64,000 nt of DNA, taken from assembly GCF_045310675.1 (NCBI RefSeq), contig NZ_JBJHZZ010000001.1:1-64000 (forward strand), written 5' to 3'. The position numbers and the translations under genes were made by a program. Shown here one piece after another: positions 42,410 to 51,050 of the stretch (position 1 is its first letter; every line of letters starts with the position of its first letter). The notes beneath the pieces were generated by a model. It had not been told where the DNA came from. It did not search any database and saw nothing but the letters and a program-made list of their open reading frames with translations. This DNA comes from Clostridium_AT stratigraminis. Lineage in GTDB: Bacteria; Bacillota; Clostridia; Clostridiales; Clostridiaceae.

Positions 42410-43117
42410 ATGTCAGTATTTATTAAAGCATTATTACTTGTTGTGGTTGCAGAGATGGGAGATAAAACCCAGCTTCTTGCTATGGCTATGGCAGGTAAAT
42501 ATAAAGCTAAACAAGTTCTTATGGGGGTATTATTAGCAACAATTTTGAATCATGCACTTGCAGTAGCTGTAGGAAGTTACTTAAGTTCCTTGGTACCAAT
42601 GAATGTTGTAAAAATAATAGCAGCTGCAGCCTTCTTAGCCTTTGGACTTTGGACTATACGAGGGGATAAACTAGAGGATGAAGAAGATAAAAAATTAAAA
42701 TTTGGACCAATTGTTACAGTTGCTATTGCGTTTTTCTTAGCTGAAATGGGGGATAAGACTCAGCTTATGACTGTAACTATAGCAGCGCAAAATAATCAGC
42801 CAATATTTATTTTAATGGGAACTACAGTAGGAATGCTTATTGCAGATAGCATTGGTATTCTTTGCGGGGTATGGATGTGCAAACATATACCGGAAATATA
42901 CATAAAATGGGGAGCTGGAATTGTATTTATGTTCTTTGGAACAATAACATTATATAATTCTGTACCGGCATCATTATTAGGCCCAATATATATATTTCTT
43001 TATTTAGCTATTTTAGGAGTACTTATATATTTATTTGGAGTAAAATTTGCTTTCTTCGGTCAAGTGTGCGATGTAGCCTTGCCTAAAAAAGAGGCTACTG
43101 CAGAAAATGGCAACTAA
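42410..43117 (+). CDS. UPF0016 (GDT1/MneA-like) manganese exporter
   Basis: Inner-membrane protein of 235 residues with two inverted halves, each carrying the family signature EMGDKTQ(L) (about 15-21 and 111-117). In bacteria, yeast and plants members export or sequester Mn2+ or Ca2+. The manganese riboswitch upstream makes Mn2+ the likely substrate. Start ATG 42410 follows GGAGGGTGAAG. The CDF gene begins 30 bases after the stop and is likely cotranscribed. Confidence 0.9.
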   Translation: MSVFIKALLLVVVAEMGDKTQLLAMAMAGKYKAKQVLMGVLLATILNHALAVAVGSYLSSLVPMNVVKIIAAAAFLAFGLWTIRGDKLEDEEDKKLKFGPIVTVAIAFFLAEMGDKTQLMTVTIAAQNNQPIFILMGTTVGMLIADSIGILCGVWMCKHIPEIYIKWGAGIVFMFFGTITLYNSVPASLLGPIYIFLYLAILGVLIYLFGVKFAFFGQVCDVALPKKEATAENGN

Positions 43118-43146
43118 AAAAGTTTATTAATCGAGGAGTGAGTAAT

Positions 43147-44016
43147 ATGGAAGAAAAGTATAATGGACTAAAGCTTGCAGAAAGAGGTGCACGTGTAAGC
43201 ATTATAGCATATATTTCGTTATCTTTCTTAAAGCTTGGAATCGGATACTTATTTGGCTCAAAGGCCTTAACGGCTGATGGGCTTAACAATACAACAGACA
43301 TAGTGGCTTCACTAGCTGTCTTAATTGGGCTTAAGATTTCGAGAAAACCAGCAGATGATGACCACCCTTATGGACATTTTAGGGCAGAGACAATTGCCTC
43401 GCTTATAGCATCCTTGATTATGATAGCCGTTGGATTAGATGTTTTATTTAATGCTGCCCATTCCATTATATACTTTAAAGCTCAAGCGCCAGATCTAATA
43501 TCAGCAGCTGTGGCAGTATTTTGTGCAGCAATAATATATTGTGTTTATCGTTATAACAAAAAGATTGCTATTAAGATAAACAGCTCTGGCCTTATGGCTG
43601 CTTCTAAAGATAATCTTTCTGACGCCTGGGTTGGCATAGGTACAGCAGTAGGAATTGTGGCATCTCAATTCGGCTTACCTTGGATAGACCCATTAACAGC
43701 GGTAGTAGTTGGTATATTAATAGTGAAAACCGGCTTTGATATTTTTAAAGAAGCATCACATAATTTAACAGATGGATTTGAAAAAGAAGAACTAGATAAT
43801 ATAACTAATAGTATAAAGAGGGTTCCAGGCGTAAAAAAGGTTAAGGACATAAGAGCAAGAGTGCATGGTAATAATATTCTCCTAGATGCAATTGTAGCCG
43901 TTAGCGCAGAGATAACCGTAATTGAAGGACACAAGATAACAGAAAAGATTGAAGAAAATCTTAGAAAGGATTTGAATATAACCTATGTAATTGTTCATGT
44001 TGAGCCTGATATTTAA
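43147..44016 (+). CDS. Cation diffusion facilitator, probable Mn2+ or Zn2+ exporter
   Basis: CDF protein of 289 residues: membrane domain about 15-205 with metal-site motifs ADGLNNTTD (TM2) and SKDNLSDAW (TM5), the DDHPYGHFRAE loop, and a C-terminal cytoplasmic domain about 210-289 (VPGVKKVKDIRARVHGNNILLD, ending VIVHVEPDI). Cotranscription with the UPF0016 gene under a Mn riboswitch suggests Mn2+ export. A GTG at 43138 is also in frame, but GAGGAG spacing favours the ATG at 43147. Confidence 0.9.
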   Translation: MEEKYNGLKLAERGARVSIIAYISLSFLKLGIGYLFGSKALTADGLNNTTDIVASLAVLIGLKISRKPADDDHPYGHFRAETIASLIASLIMIAVGLDVLFNAAHSIIYFKAQAPDLISAAVAVFCAAIIYCVYRYNKKIAIKINSSGLMAASKDNLSDAWVGIGTAVGIVASQFGLPWIDPLTAVVVGILIVKTGFDIFKEASHNLTDGFEKEELDNITNSIKRVPGVKKVKDIRARVHGNNILLDAIVAVSAEITVIEGHKITEKIEENLRKDLNITYVIVHVEPDI

Positions 44017-44146
44017 TTTGTACTTAACTATTTTAGTAGGATATAATATGCATTGGAAAGATAAAGTAATTATTAACAATTACATTTTCTTGTTTATTGG
44101 TATATAATATAATTTGTGTTTTTGTATCAATAAGGGGGGATATTTA

Positions 44147-45880
44147 ATGAAAACAATAAAGAAATTTATTAGCTATTATGGACCTTATAAGGGAATGTTT
44201 TTTATGGATATGTTTTGCGCCCTGATATTATCAGCCATTGACTTGGTGTTCCCTATTATAGTAAGGTTTCTTCTAAATGATGTTTATATTAAGGATAAGG
44301 CTACAATAATAAGATATGTTTCGATTATTGGTGCTGCACTGCTATTAATGTATGTGGTAAGATATTTTTGTCAATATTATATAACCTCCTGGGGACATAT
44401 AATGGGAGCTAGAATGGAAGCAGATATGAGAAGTGATATTTTTAGTCACTTACAGAGGTTATCCTTTTCCTATTATGACAATACAAATACAGGAAAGCTT
44501 ATGTCAAGAATAGTCACTGACCTTTTCGATATATCAGAGCTTGCCCATCATGGTCCTGAGGATGTATTTATATCTATATTAAAAATTGCAGGCTCCTTCA
44601 TTATTCTTATGGGTATCAATGTTAAAATCACTGCAATATTATTTTTTATTACATTAGCAATGCTTTATTTTTCAGTAAGATATAATAAAAAGATGAAGGA
44701 AACCTTTAGAGAAAACAGAGAAAAAATAGCCATAGTAAATGCTCAGGTTCAGGATAGTTTATCTGGAATAAGAGTTGTGAAGTCTTTCTCAAATGAACAT
44801 ATTGAAAATAAAAAATTTCAAAAAGGAAATAATGAATTTTTAAGAAGTAAAGAAGATAATTATAGTCTTATGGGCAGATTTTTCAGTATGAACGGGTTCT
44901 TCCAAGGTATTTTATATCTTTCCGTTGTGTTATTTGGCGGTATTTTTATTAGCCTTGGAAGTGTACAAGTTTCAGACTTAGTTATTTATATACTATATAT
45001 AAATATATTTTTAAGTCCTATAGATAAGCTGGTGAACTTCACAGAGCAATATCAAAGAGGATTATCAGGCTTTGAAAGATTTTTAGAGGTTATAAATACT
45101 TACCCTGACATTGTTGATAAAAAGGATGCAAAGGAGCTAATTAATCCGAAGGGAACTTTAGAATTTAAAAATGTTACCTTTAGCTATAATAATAAAAATA
45201 CCATATTAAATGATATTAATTTAAAAATAGAGGCAGGAAAAACAGTAGCAATTGTTGGCCCATCCGGTAGCGGAAAAACAACCTTTTGCAGCATTATTCC
45301 TAGGTTTTATGAGATAGATGATGGAAATGTAACCATAGATGATATAGAAATAAAAGACATAAAATTAAGGTCTCTTAGAGGAAATATTGGTATAGTGCAG
45401 CAGGATGTTTATATGTTTGCGGGAACCATTAAGGAAAATATAGCCTATGGCAAACCTAATGCAAGTGATGAGGAAATTATTGAAGCTGCCAAGAGAGCCA
45501 ATGCCCATGAATTTATTATGGGCCTTGAAGAAGGATATGATACCTATGTAGGAGAAAGAGGAGTTAAGCTTTCAGGGGGACAAAAGCAGAGAATATCTAT
45601 TGCTAGAGTATTCTTAAAGAATCCACCAATACTAATATTGGATGAAGCAACCTCTGCACTTGATAACGAAAGTGAAAAGTTTATTCAACTTTCACTGGAG
45701 GAATTAGCAAAAAATAGAACTACAATAGTAATTGCCCATAGATTAAGTACTATAAGAAATGCAGATGAGATCTTTGTTTTAACTGAAGAAGGCATTAAGG
45801 AAAAAGGGACTCATGAAGAATTACTAGAAAAAGGCGGAATTTACGCAGAACTTTATAATATGCAGTTTGAAACAGTATAA
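44147..45880 (+). CDS. ABC exporter half-transporter (MDR type)
   Basis: Membrane exporter of 577 residues. Six-helix domain (about 1-310) followed by a nucleotide-binding domain: Walker A GPSGSGKTT near 375, Q-loop VQQDVYMFAG, signature LSGGQKQR near 478, Walker B ILILDEATSALD near 498, and H-loop IAHRLST. A single gene, so it probably works as a homodimer exporting lipid or drug-like compounds; substrate unknown. The frame opens at 44114 but GGGGGGA fixes ATG 44147. Confidence 0.92.
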   Translation: MKTIKKFISYYGPYKGMFFMDMFCALILSAIDLVFPIIVRFLLNDVYIKDKATIIRYVSIIGAALLLMYVVRYFCQYYITSWGHIMGARMEADMRSDIFSHLQRLSFSYYDNTNTGKLMSRIVTDLFDISELAHHGPEDVFISILKIAGSFIILMGINVKITAILFFITLAMLYFSVRYNKKMKETFRENREKIAIVNAQVQDSLSGIRVVKSFSNEHIENKKFQKGNNEFLRSKEDNYSLMGRFFSMNGFFQGILYLSVVLFGGIFISLGSVQVSDLVIYILYINIFLSPIDKLVNFTEQYQRGLSGFERFLEVINTYPDIVDKKDAKELINPKGTLEFKNVTFSYNNKNTILNDINLKIEAGKTVAIVGPSGSGKTTFCSIIPRFYEIDDGNVTIDDIEIKDIKLRSLRGNIGIVQQDVYMFAGTIKENIAYGKPNASDEEIIEAAKRANAHEFIMGLEEGYDTYVGERGVKLSGGQKQRISIARVFLKNPPILILDEATSALDNESEKFIQLSLEELAKNRTTIVIAHRLSTIRNADEIFVLTEEGIKEKGTHEELLEKGGIYAELYNMQFETV

Positions 45881-45891
45881 AATTATATTTG

Positions 45892-45940
45892 AGTTTGCAG
45901 GTTTTGGTTTATTTATTCACCAACCTGCAGACTCTTTTTT
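45892..45940 (+). terminator. Terminator after the ABC exporter
   Basis: AGTTTGCAGGTT pairs with AACCTGCAGACT (one G-T pair) around an AT-rich loop, followed by CTTTTTT. Confidence 0.85.
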
Positions 45941-46035
45941 ATAACATTCTTAAAAGATTATTGTCGAAAATATTAGAAGAAAAATAGTTGTATAGTGCAA
46001 CTGTTTTGTGTTACAATTAATTTAGAGGTGTTAAT

Positions 46036-46476
46036 ATGGATAGCAAAGAAAGTCACTATTTAAGAGAACTAATAAGAGTTCTTGTTAGAAACTTAGGAAT
46101 ATTAGAAGAAAGTGAAGCCACATGCTGCAGAACAACGGTATCTCAATGCCATGCTATTGTTGAAATAGGTAGAGCAAAAGATATATCTTTAAATGAACTG
46201 GCAGAATTATTGACCTTAGATAAAAGCACTATGAGCAGAACTATTAATAAATTAGTAGATTCAGGTTTGGCCCGTAGAGAGCTTGATAATGAAGACAGAA
46301 GGTATGTATCGATTAAATTAACTCATGAAGGAATTATAATATTTAATAATATTGAATACAGCATGGACCAGTATTATCAAAGTATTTTTACTCGCATACC
46401 AGAAGAAAAGAGAGAACAAGTATTAGAAAGTTTACAATTAATCATTAATGCAGCAAAACAAAATAAATGTTGTTAA
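46036..46476 (+). CDS. MarR-family regulator with paired cysteines
   Basis: Winged-helix regulator of 146 residues. HTH region LNELAELLTLDKSTMSRTINKLVDSGLARRE (about 54-84), wing DNEDRRYVSIKLT. Unusual for MarR: cysteine pairs at CCRTTVSQC (about 37-45) and a C-terminal KCC. Seventeen bases before arsM and in the same orientation, so it is a candidate arsenic- or thiol-responsive regulator of arsM and the acetyltransferase; this is inference. AGAGGTG precedes the ATG. Confidence 0.85.
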   Translation: MDSKESHYLRELIRVLVRNLGILEESEATCCRTTVSQCHAIVEIGRAKDISLNELAELLTLDKSTMSRTINKLVDSGLARRELDNEDRRYVSIKLTHEGIIIFNNIEYSMDQYYQSIFTRIPEEKREQVLESLQLIINAAKQNKCC

Positions 46477-46493
46477 TGAAAGGGGCATAAGAA

Positions 46494-47309
46494 ATGGAAA
46501 ATAATATTAAAGATAAAGTTAAGGCTTATTATGGTGGAATTGCTAGAAAGGTAAGCAATAAATCAAAGATATCCTGTGATTGTGGAGCTGCTTGCTGTGG
46601 TGGTATTAATGATAATTCAAACATTTATACGAGAAAGTATTTAGAGGGTTTACCAGAGGATGCTGTAAATGCATCTTTAGGATGTGCTAATCCTGTTGCT
46701 TTAGCAGCATTTAAGAAAGGTGAGACGGTTTTAGATCTAGGCAGTGGTGGAGGAATTGATGCATTTATATCTTCTAAATATGTAGGTGAAGAAGGAAAAG
46801 TCTATGGCCTTGATATGACAGATGAAATGCTTAAATTAGCAAATAAAAATAAAGAAAAGATGGAAGTAAAGAATGTAGAATTTATAAAAGGCTATATTGA
46901 GGATATTCCACTTGAAAGTGAAACCATAGATGTTATTACTTCAAACTGTGTTATAAACCTTTGTGAAGATAAGGAGGTTGCATTAAAAGAAGCTTATAGA
47001 GTTTTAAAACAAGGAGGCAGAATTGCTATTGCAGATATTATTCAATTAAAAGAAGTCCCTGAAGATTTAAGACAAAACGCTGAAATGTGGGTAGGATGTA
47101 TTTCGGGAGCATTGGATATTAAAGTATATGAAGATATACTAAAAAAGGTTGGTTTTAAGGAAGTAGAGATTACACCAGTAAATATTTATACTAAAGAAAT
47201 TATCGAAGATATAGCAAAACAAAAAAACTTAGGTAAAGTATATAGTAAAATAGATGCTAAAAAACTAGATGGTGCGTATGCTGGAGCACATGTAAAAGCA
47301 TATAAGTAG
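46494..47309 (+). CDS. arsM: Arsenite S-adenosylmethionine methyltransferase
   Basis: Cytoplasmic enzyme of 271 residues that methylates As(III). SAM-binding motif VLDLGSGGGIDAF near 80. Conserved cysteines are seen in ISCDCGAACCGG (about 27-36), SLGCANPVALAAF (about 63), SNCVINLC (about 144-149) and VGCISGAL (about 202), matching the three-Cys arsenic site of ArsM. AAAGGGG precedes the ATG. In an operon with the MarR gene and the GNAT gene, next to an arsRDA-C-acr3 cluster. Confidence 0.94.
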   Translation: MENNIKDKVKAYYGGIARKVSNKSKISCDCGAACCGGINDNSNIYTRKYLEGLPEDAVNASLGCANPVALAAFKKGETVLDLGSGGGIDAFISSKYVGEEGKVYGLDMTDEMLKLANKNKEKMEVKNVEFIKGYIEDIPLESETIDVITSNCVINLCEDKEVALKEAYRVLKQGGRIAIADIIQLKEVPEDLRQNAEMWVGCISGALDIKVYEDILKKVGFKEVEITPVNIYTKEIIEDIAKQKNLGKVYSKIDAKKLDGAYAGAHVKAYK

Positions 47310-47317
47310 GTGGTTAA

Positions 47318-47821
47318 ATGGAATTTAGGACAAGAAAAGCAAAAATTGAGGACATATCATTTATAACTAGAATTTATAATCAAGGTATTGAGGATAGGAT
47401 TGCTACCTTAGAAACTAGATTAAGAGATATAGATGAGATGAAAGAATGGTTTCTTAGCAGAACTGAAAGATATAAGGTAGTTGTAATTGAAGATACTGAA
47501 GGAATAGTAAGAGGATGGGCTTCCATAAATATATTTAATTCAAGGTGCTGTTATAGTGGAGTCGGGGATATTTCAATCTATGTTGAAAGAACTATGAGAG
47601 GTAAGGGAATAGGAAGGCAGCTTCTAGATTTTCTATTAAAAATAGCTAAAGAGCAAGATTTTCATAAGCTGGTTTTAAGTACTTTTGAGTATAATGAAGT
47701 TGGTAAAAAGCTTTATAGATCTGCTGGGTTTAGAGAAGTTGGAACTTATGTAAATCAAGGAATTCTGGATGGTAAATTTGTTAATATTACTATCATGGAG
47801 AAACTTTTACAAGAAAATTAA
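47318..47821 (+). CDS. arsN1: ArsN1-like GNAT acetyltransferase
   Basis: Acetyltransferase of 167 residues of the phosphinothricin acetyltransferase-like group: MEFRTRKAKIEDISFITRIYNQGI start, GDISIYVERTMRGKGIGRQLLD acetyl-CoA loop near 87, and YRSAGFREVGTYVNQGILDGKF near 132. ArsN1 enzymes of this group acetylate arsinothricin, an arsenic-containing glutamine synthetase inhibitor. Its position nine bases after arsM supports that role rather than phosphinothricin resistance. Assignment rests on context plus family resemblance. Confidence 0.8.
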   Translation: MEFRTRKAKIEDISFITRIYNQGIEDRIATLETRLRDIDEMKEWFLSRTERYKVVVIEDTEGIVRGWASINIFNSRCCYSGVGDISIYVERTMRGKGIGRQLLDFLLKIAKEQDFHKLVLSTFEYNEVGKKLYRSAGFREVGTYVNQGILDGKFVNITIMEKLLQEN

Positions 47822-47837
47822 TTGATAATTTTACATT

Positions 47838-47880
47838 CAAATAGTGCAAATCTGATAAAGATCTGCACTATTTATTTTTA
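47838..47880 (+). terminator. Terminator of the arsM transcript
   Basis: AAATAGTGCA pairs with TGCACTATTT around an inner GATC-type stem, followed by ATTTTTA. Confidence 0.8.
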
Positions 47881-47982
47881 ATTTAAATTGTTATAACAAA
47901 TAGGCAATAGGAGCATACAATAAATTAATATAGAAGATAATTTATATAAAATTAAACAAGCTTTAACTTTTCAATAATTAAA

Positions 47983-48037
47983 TTGACAGTATATAGATAG
48001 TCATTTATACTATATATAGACATTCATCTATATAGGA
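47983..48037 (+). promoter_or_regulatory. Promoter and ArsR operator of the ars operon
   Basis: TTGACA (47983-47988), 17-base spacer, TATACT (48006-48011). Overlapping it are two near-direct repeats, TATAGATAGTCATTTATA and TATAGACATTCATCTATA, whose ends also form an inverted pair TATATAGAT / ATCTATATA. Repressor bound here would block RNA polymerase. Confidence 0.7.
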
Positions 48038-48046
48038 GGTGCCAAA

Positions 48047-48370
48047 ATGAATATGAATTATGAAGAAAATTCAAAGCTTTTTAAAGCTTTATCTGATTCT
48101 AATAGATTGCAAATAATTGATATTCTATCCTGTGGAGAAAGATGTGCCTGCGAGATACTTGAAAAATTCAATTTTACTCAGCCAACACTTTCACATCATA
48201 TGAAAGTGCTAATGGACTGCGGTTTAGTTAAGTGCAGGAAGGATGGATTATGGAGCCATTATTCACTTAATACAACTAATTGTAATAAGCTTATTATATT
48301 TCTTATGAATCTAATATCAGATACAGATGATTGTATCTGCAAGGGTAAATCTAAATGTGAATGTAAATAA
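48047..48370 (+). CDS. arsR: Arsenic-responsive ArsR/SmtB repressor
   Basis: Winged-helix repressor of 107 residues. HTH PTLSHHMKVLMDCGLV (about 46-61) with the metal-sensing cysteines in ERCACEIL (about 30-35), the alpha-3 helix site of classic ArsR. The C-terminus is unusually cysteine-rich (DDCICKGKSKCECK), which may give extra arsenite ligands. AGGAGGTG precedes the ATG. First gene of arsR-arsD-arsA-arsC-acr3. Confidence 0.93.
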   Translation: MNMNYEENSKLFKALSDSNRLQIIDILSCGERCACEILEKFNFTQPTLSHHMKVLMDCGLVKCRKDGLWSHYSLNTTNCNKLIIFLMNLISDTDDCICKGKSKCECK

Positions 48371-48384
48371 GGAAGGTAAAGATT

Positions 48385-48738
48385 ATGAAAAAAATGATTA
48401 TTTTTGACCCAGCTATGTGCTGTTCTACTGGAGTTTGCGGACCGTCAGTAGATAAAGATCTTCTAAGAGTAGCTACTTTATTAAACAATCTTAAAAGCAA
48501 TGGTATAGTTGTTGAAAGGCACAATCTTACAAGTAATCCGCAAATTTATGTTGACAATAAAGTAGTTAATAGAATGCTTCTTAAGGAAGGAGTAGAAGTT
48601 CTGCCAATTACTATGGTAGATGGTGAAATAGTTAAAATAAAAGCTTATCCTACAAATGAAGAATTCTGCAGCCTTCTTGAAATACCAGGAGATTATTTAA
48701 AGATTTCCATAAAAAAACCTTCTAAAGTCTGTGAATAA
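48385..48738 (+). CDS. arsD: Arsenic metallochaperone ArsD
   Basis: Protein of 117 residues that hands As(III) to ArsA and weakly represses the operon. The three essential cysteines are in DPAMCCSTGVC (Cys12, Cys13, Cys18). Thioredoxin-like fold pattern with the VLPITMVDGEIV strand near 72. GGAAGG precedes the ATG, 14 bases after arsR. Confidence 0.95.
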   Translation: MKKMIIFDPAMCCSTGVCGPSVDKDLLRVATLLNNLKSNGIVVERHNLTSNPQIYVDNKVVNRMLLKEGVEVLPITMVDGEIVKIKAYPTNEEFCSLLEIPGDYLKISIKKPSKVCE

Positions 48739-48770
48739 GGCGATGGATGCTGCTAGGAGGCGGAAATATT

Positions 48771-50510
48771 ATGTTTAAGAATTTCAATATATCAGATATT
48801 AATTTAACTAAATATTTGTTCTTTACAGGAAAAGGCGGAGTTGGAAAGACTTCAACAGCTTGTGCAGTGGCTGTAACTTTAGCTGATGAAGGCAAAAAAA
48901 TAATGCTTATAAGTACTGATCCTGCTTCTAATCTTCAGGATGTTTTTAACGCTAAACTTAACAATAAAGGTGTAGCAATAAAGGAAGTTCCTAATCTTGT
49001 AGTTGCTAACTTTGATCCTGAGGAAGCGGCAGCAGAATATAGAGAAGGTGTATTAGCACCATATAGAGGTAAACTGCCTGAGTCTGTAATAAAAAATATG
49101 GAAGAACAACTATCAGGGTCCTGTACTGTTGAAATAGCAGCCTTTAATGAATTTTCAGGATTTATAACTGATGAAAAAGCAGCTTTAGAGTTTGACCATA
49201 TTATTTTTGATACTGCACCAACAGGGCATACTTTAAGAATGCTTCAACTTCCATCTGCCTGGAGCAATTTTATCAGTGAAAGCACTCATGGAGCATCATG
49301 TATAGGACAGCTTTCAGGGCTTGAGGATAAAAAAGATGTTTATAAAAACGCGGTTAAGACACTATCTGATGGAGAAAAAACAACACTTATACTTGTATCA
49401 CGTCCGGAAACTTCACCATTAATAGAAGCAGAAAGAGCTTCTAAAGAGCTTCAGGATATAGGAGTTAAAAATCAGCTTTTAATAATTAATGGAGTGCTTA
49501 AGGAATCCGATGATAAGCTTTCTCATGCTATTTTTGAAAAACAACAAAAGTCATTAGAGGACATTCCGGTGGGTATTAAAGATATTGAAACCTTTGAAAT
49601 ACCTCTAAGACCTTACAACATAACTGGTCTTGAAAATGTAAGAGCGTTTTTAAAGAATAATAATATTAAATTAAATAAAGAAACACTAAACACTAATAAT
49701 ATTTCTAAACTAAATAATGTTATAGATGATTTATATAATAGTGGGAAAAAAGTTATATTTACTATGGGAAAAGGTGGAGTAGGTAAAACAACTATAGCTG
49801 CTGCAATTGCCTTAGGCCTCTCTAAAAAGGGTAAGAAGGTACATTTAACAACTACTGACCCGGCAGCACATTTAAAGTTTGTATTAGATGAAAGTTATGG
49901 CATTACATTAAGTAATATTGATGAAAAAAAGGAACTTGCAAAGTATCAAGAAGAAGTACTAAATAAAGCAAGAGAGACAATGGGTGAAGAGGATATCGCT
50001 TATGTAGAAGAAGATTTAAGGTCGCCCTGCACACAAGAAATTGCGGTATTCAGAGCTTTTGCAGAAATTGTGAAAAAGTCAGAAAATGAAATTGTAGTTA
50101 TAGATACAGCACCAACTGGCCACACGTTATTACTCTTAGATTCAACACAAAGTTATAATAGAGAAATACAGCGATCACAAGGAGATATCCCAGAGTCTGT
50201 AAAAAAGCTTTTGCCTAAGCTTAGAAATGAAGAGGAGACAGAGGTTATTATTGTAACTTTAGCTGAAACAACTCCAGTCTATGAGGCTTTGAGACTGCAG
50301 AAGGATTTAACCAGGGCTGAAATTCACAGCAAATGGTGGGTTATAAATTCAAGCTTCTATGCAGCTAATACAGACAATGCTATATTACAGGTAAAAGCAA
50401 GTAATGAAGTACAGTGGATTAATAAGGTGAATGAGATATCTCACGGTAACTTTGCAGTTATAGAATGGCTTCAGGATGAAGTTAAAGGAGAAAAGCTAGA
50501 GAATTTATAA
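48771..50510 (+). CDS. arsA: Arsenite-transport ATPase ArsA (two-domain)
   Basis: Soluble ATPase of 579 residues made of two homologous halves, each with a deviant Walker A GKGGVGKT (about 21-28 and 334-341) and the signal IDTAPTGHTL (or FDTAPTGHTL) motif. Arsenite-binding cysteines lie in SGSCTVEIAAF and RSPCTQEIAVF. It energises an efflux partner; here Acr3 rather than ArsB is encoded, a known combination. The frame opens at 48747; CTAGGAGG favours ATG 48771. Confidence 0.96.
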   Translation: MFKNFNISDINLTKYLFFTGKGGVGKTSTACAVAVTLADEGKKIMLISTDPASNLQDVFNAKLNNKGVAIKEVPNLVVANFDPEEAAAEYREGVLAPYRGKLPESVIKNMEEQLSGSCTVEIAAFNEFSGFITDEKAALEFDHIIFDTAPTGHTLRMLQLPSAWSNFISESTHGASCIGQLSGLEDKKDVYKNAVKTLSDGEKTTLILVSRPETSPLIEAERASKELQDIGVKNQLLIINGVLKESDDKLSHAIFEKQQKSLEDIPVGIKDIETFEIPLRPYNITGLENVRAFLKNNNIKLNKETLNTNNISKLNNVIDDLYNSGKKVIFTMGKGGVGKTTIAAAIALGLSKKGKKVHLTTTDPAAHLKFVLDESYGITLSNIDEKKELAKYQEEVLNKARETMGEEDIAYVEEDLRSPCTQEIAVFRAFAEIVKKSENEIVVIDTAPTGHTLLLLDSTQSYNREIQRSQGDIPESVKKLLPKLRNEEETEVIIVTLAETTPVYEALRLQKDLTRAEIHSKWWVINSSFYAANTDNAILQVKASNEVQWINKVNEISHGNFAVIEWLQDEVKGEKLENL

Positions 50511-50561
50511 TAGAGAATTACTTAATTTAGTGAAAATTTGATGAACGGAGGATTATTTTTT

Positions 50562-50984
50562 ATGAAACCAAAAGTTGCCTTCATTTGTGTTCATAATTCA
50601 TGTAGATCTCAAATGGCAGAAGCACTGGGAAAGCTTTACGCTGCAGACGTGTTTGAGTCATATTCTGCAGGGACAGAACTTAGGGATAAGATAAACCAAG
50701 ATGCAGTAAGAATAGTAAAAGATTTATATAGGCTAGATATGAATAAGACACAGAAGTCTAAACTTCTTACAGATTTACCAGATGTAGATATAGTAGTTAA
50801 AATGGGTTGTAATGTAATTTGTCCATTCTTACCTTCAAGGCATGAAGAAGATTGGGGTTTAGATGATCCTTCAGGTAAAAGTGATGAGGAATTTATTAAA
50901 ACTGCTAAGAAGATAGAAGAAAAAGTTAAAGATTTAGCTCAAAGAATTAAGAATAAAGAAATAAATTATAATGAAGAAATTTAA
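50562..50984 (+). CDS. arsC: Arsenate reductase, thioredoxin-coupled LMW-phosphatase type
   Basis: Reduces arsenate to arsenite. The 140-residue protein has the phosphatase P-loop CVHNSCRS (Cys9 to Ser16) and a downstream cysteine pair Cys83/Cys87 in MGCNVICP, allowing the three-cysteine relay of pI258-type ArsC, plus DWGLDDPSG. The C-terminal residues are charged. ACGGAGG precedes ATG 50562; the upstream in-frame ATG is not used. Confidence 0.92.
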   Translation: MKPKVAFICVHNSCRSQMAEALGKLYAADVFESYSAGTELRDKINQDAVRIVKDLYRLDMNKTQKSKLLTDLPDVDIVVKMGCNVICPFLPSRHEEDWGLDDPSGKSDEEFIKTAKKIEEKVKDLAQRIKNKEINYNEEI

Positions 50985-50985
50985 T

Positions 50986-51043
50986 GGTAGTTTGCGAAGG
51001 AGTAATCGACAATTAGACTACCAATGTTCTAACTAAAAGGAGG
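50986..51043 (+). repeat. SD-terminated hairpin cassette, copy 5
   Basis: Hairpin GGTAGTTT (50986-50993) with AGACTACC (51015-51022), then AATGTTCTAACTAAAAGGAGG, the acr3 ribosome site. The stem sequence matches the GGTAGTCT/AGACTACC stem of copies 1 and 2; the TAAAT hairpin is missing. Confidence 0.75.
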
Positions 51044-51050
51044 GATAATT

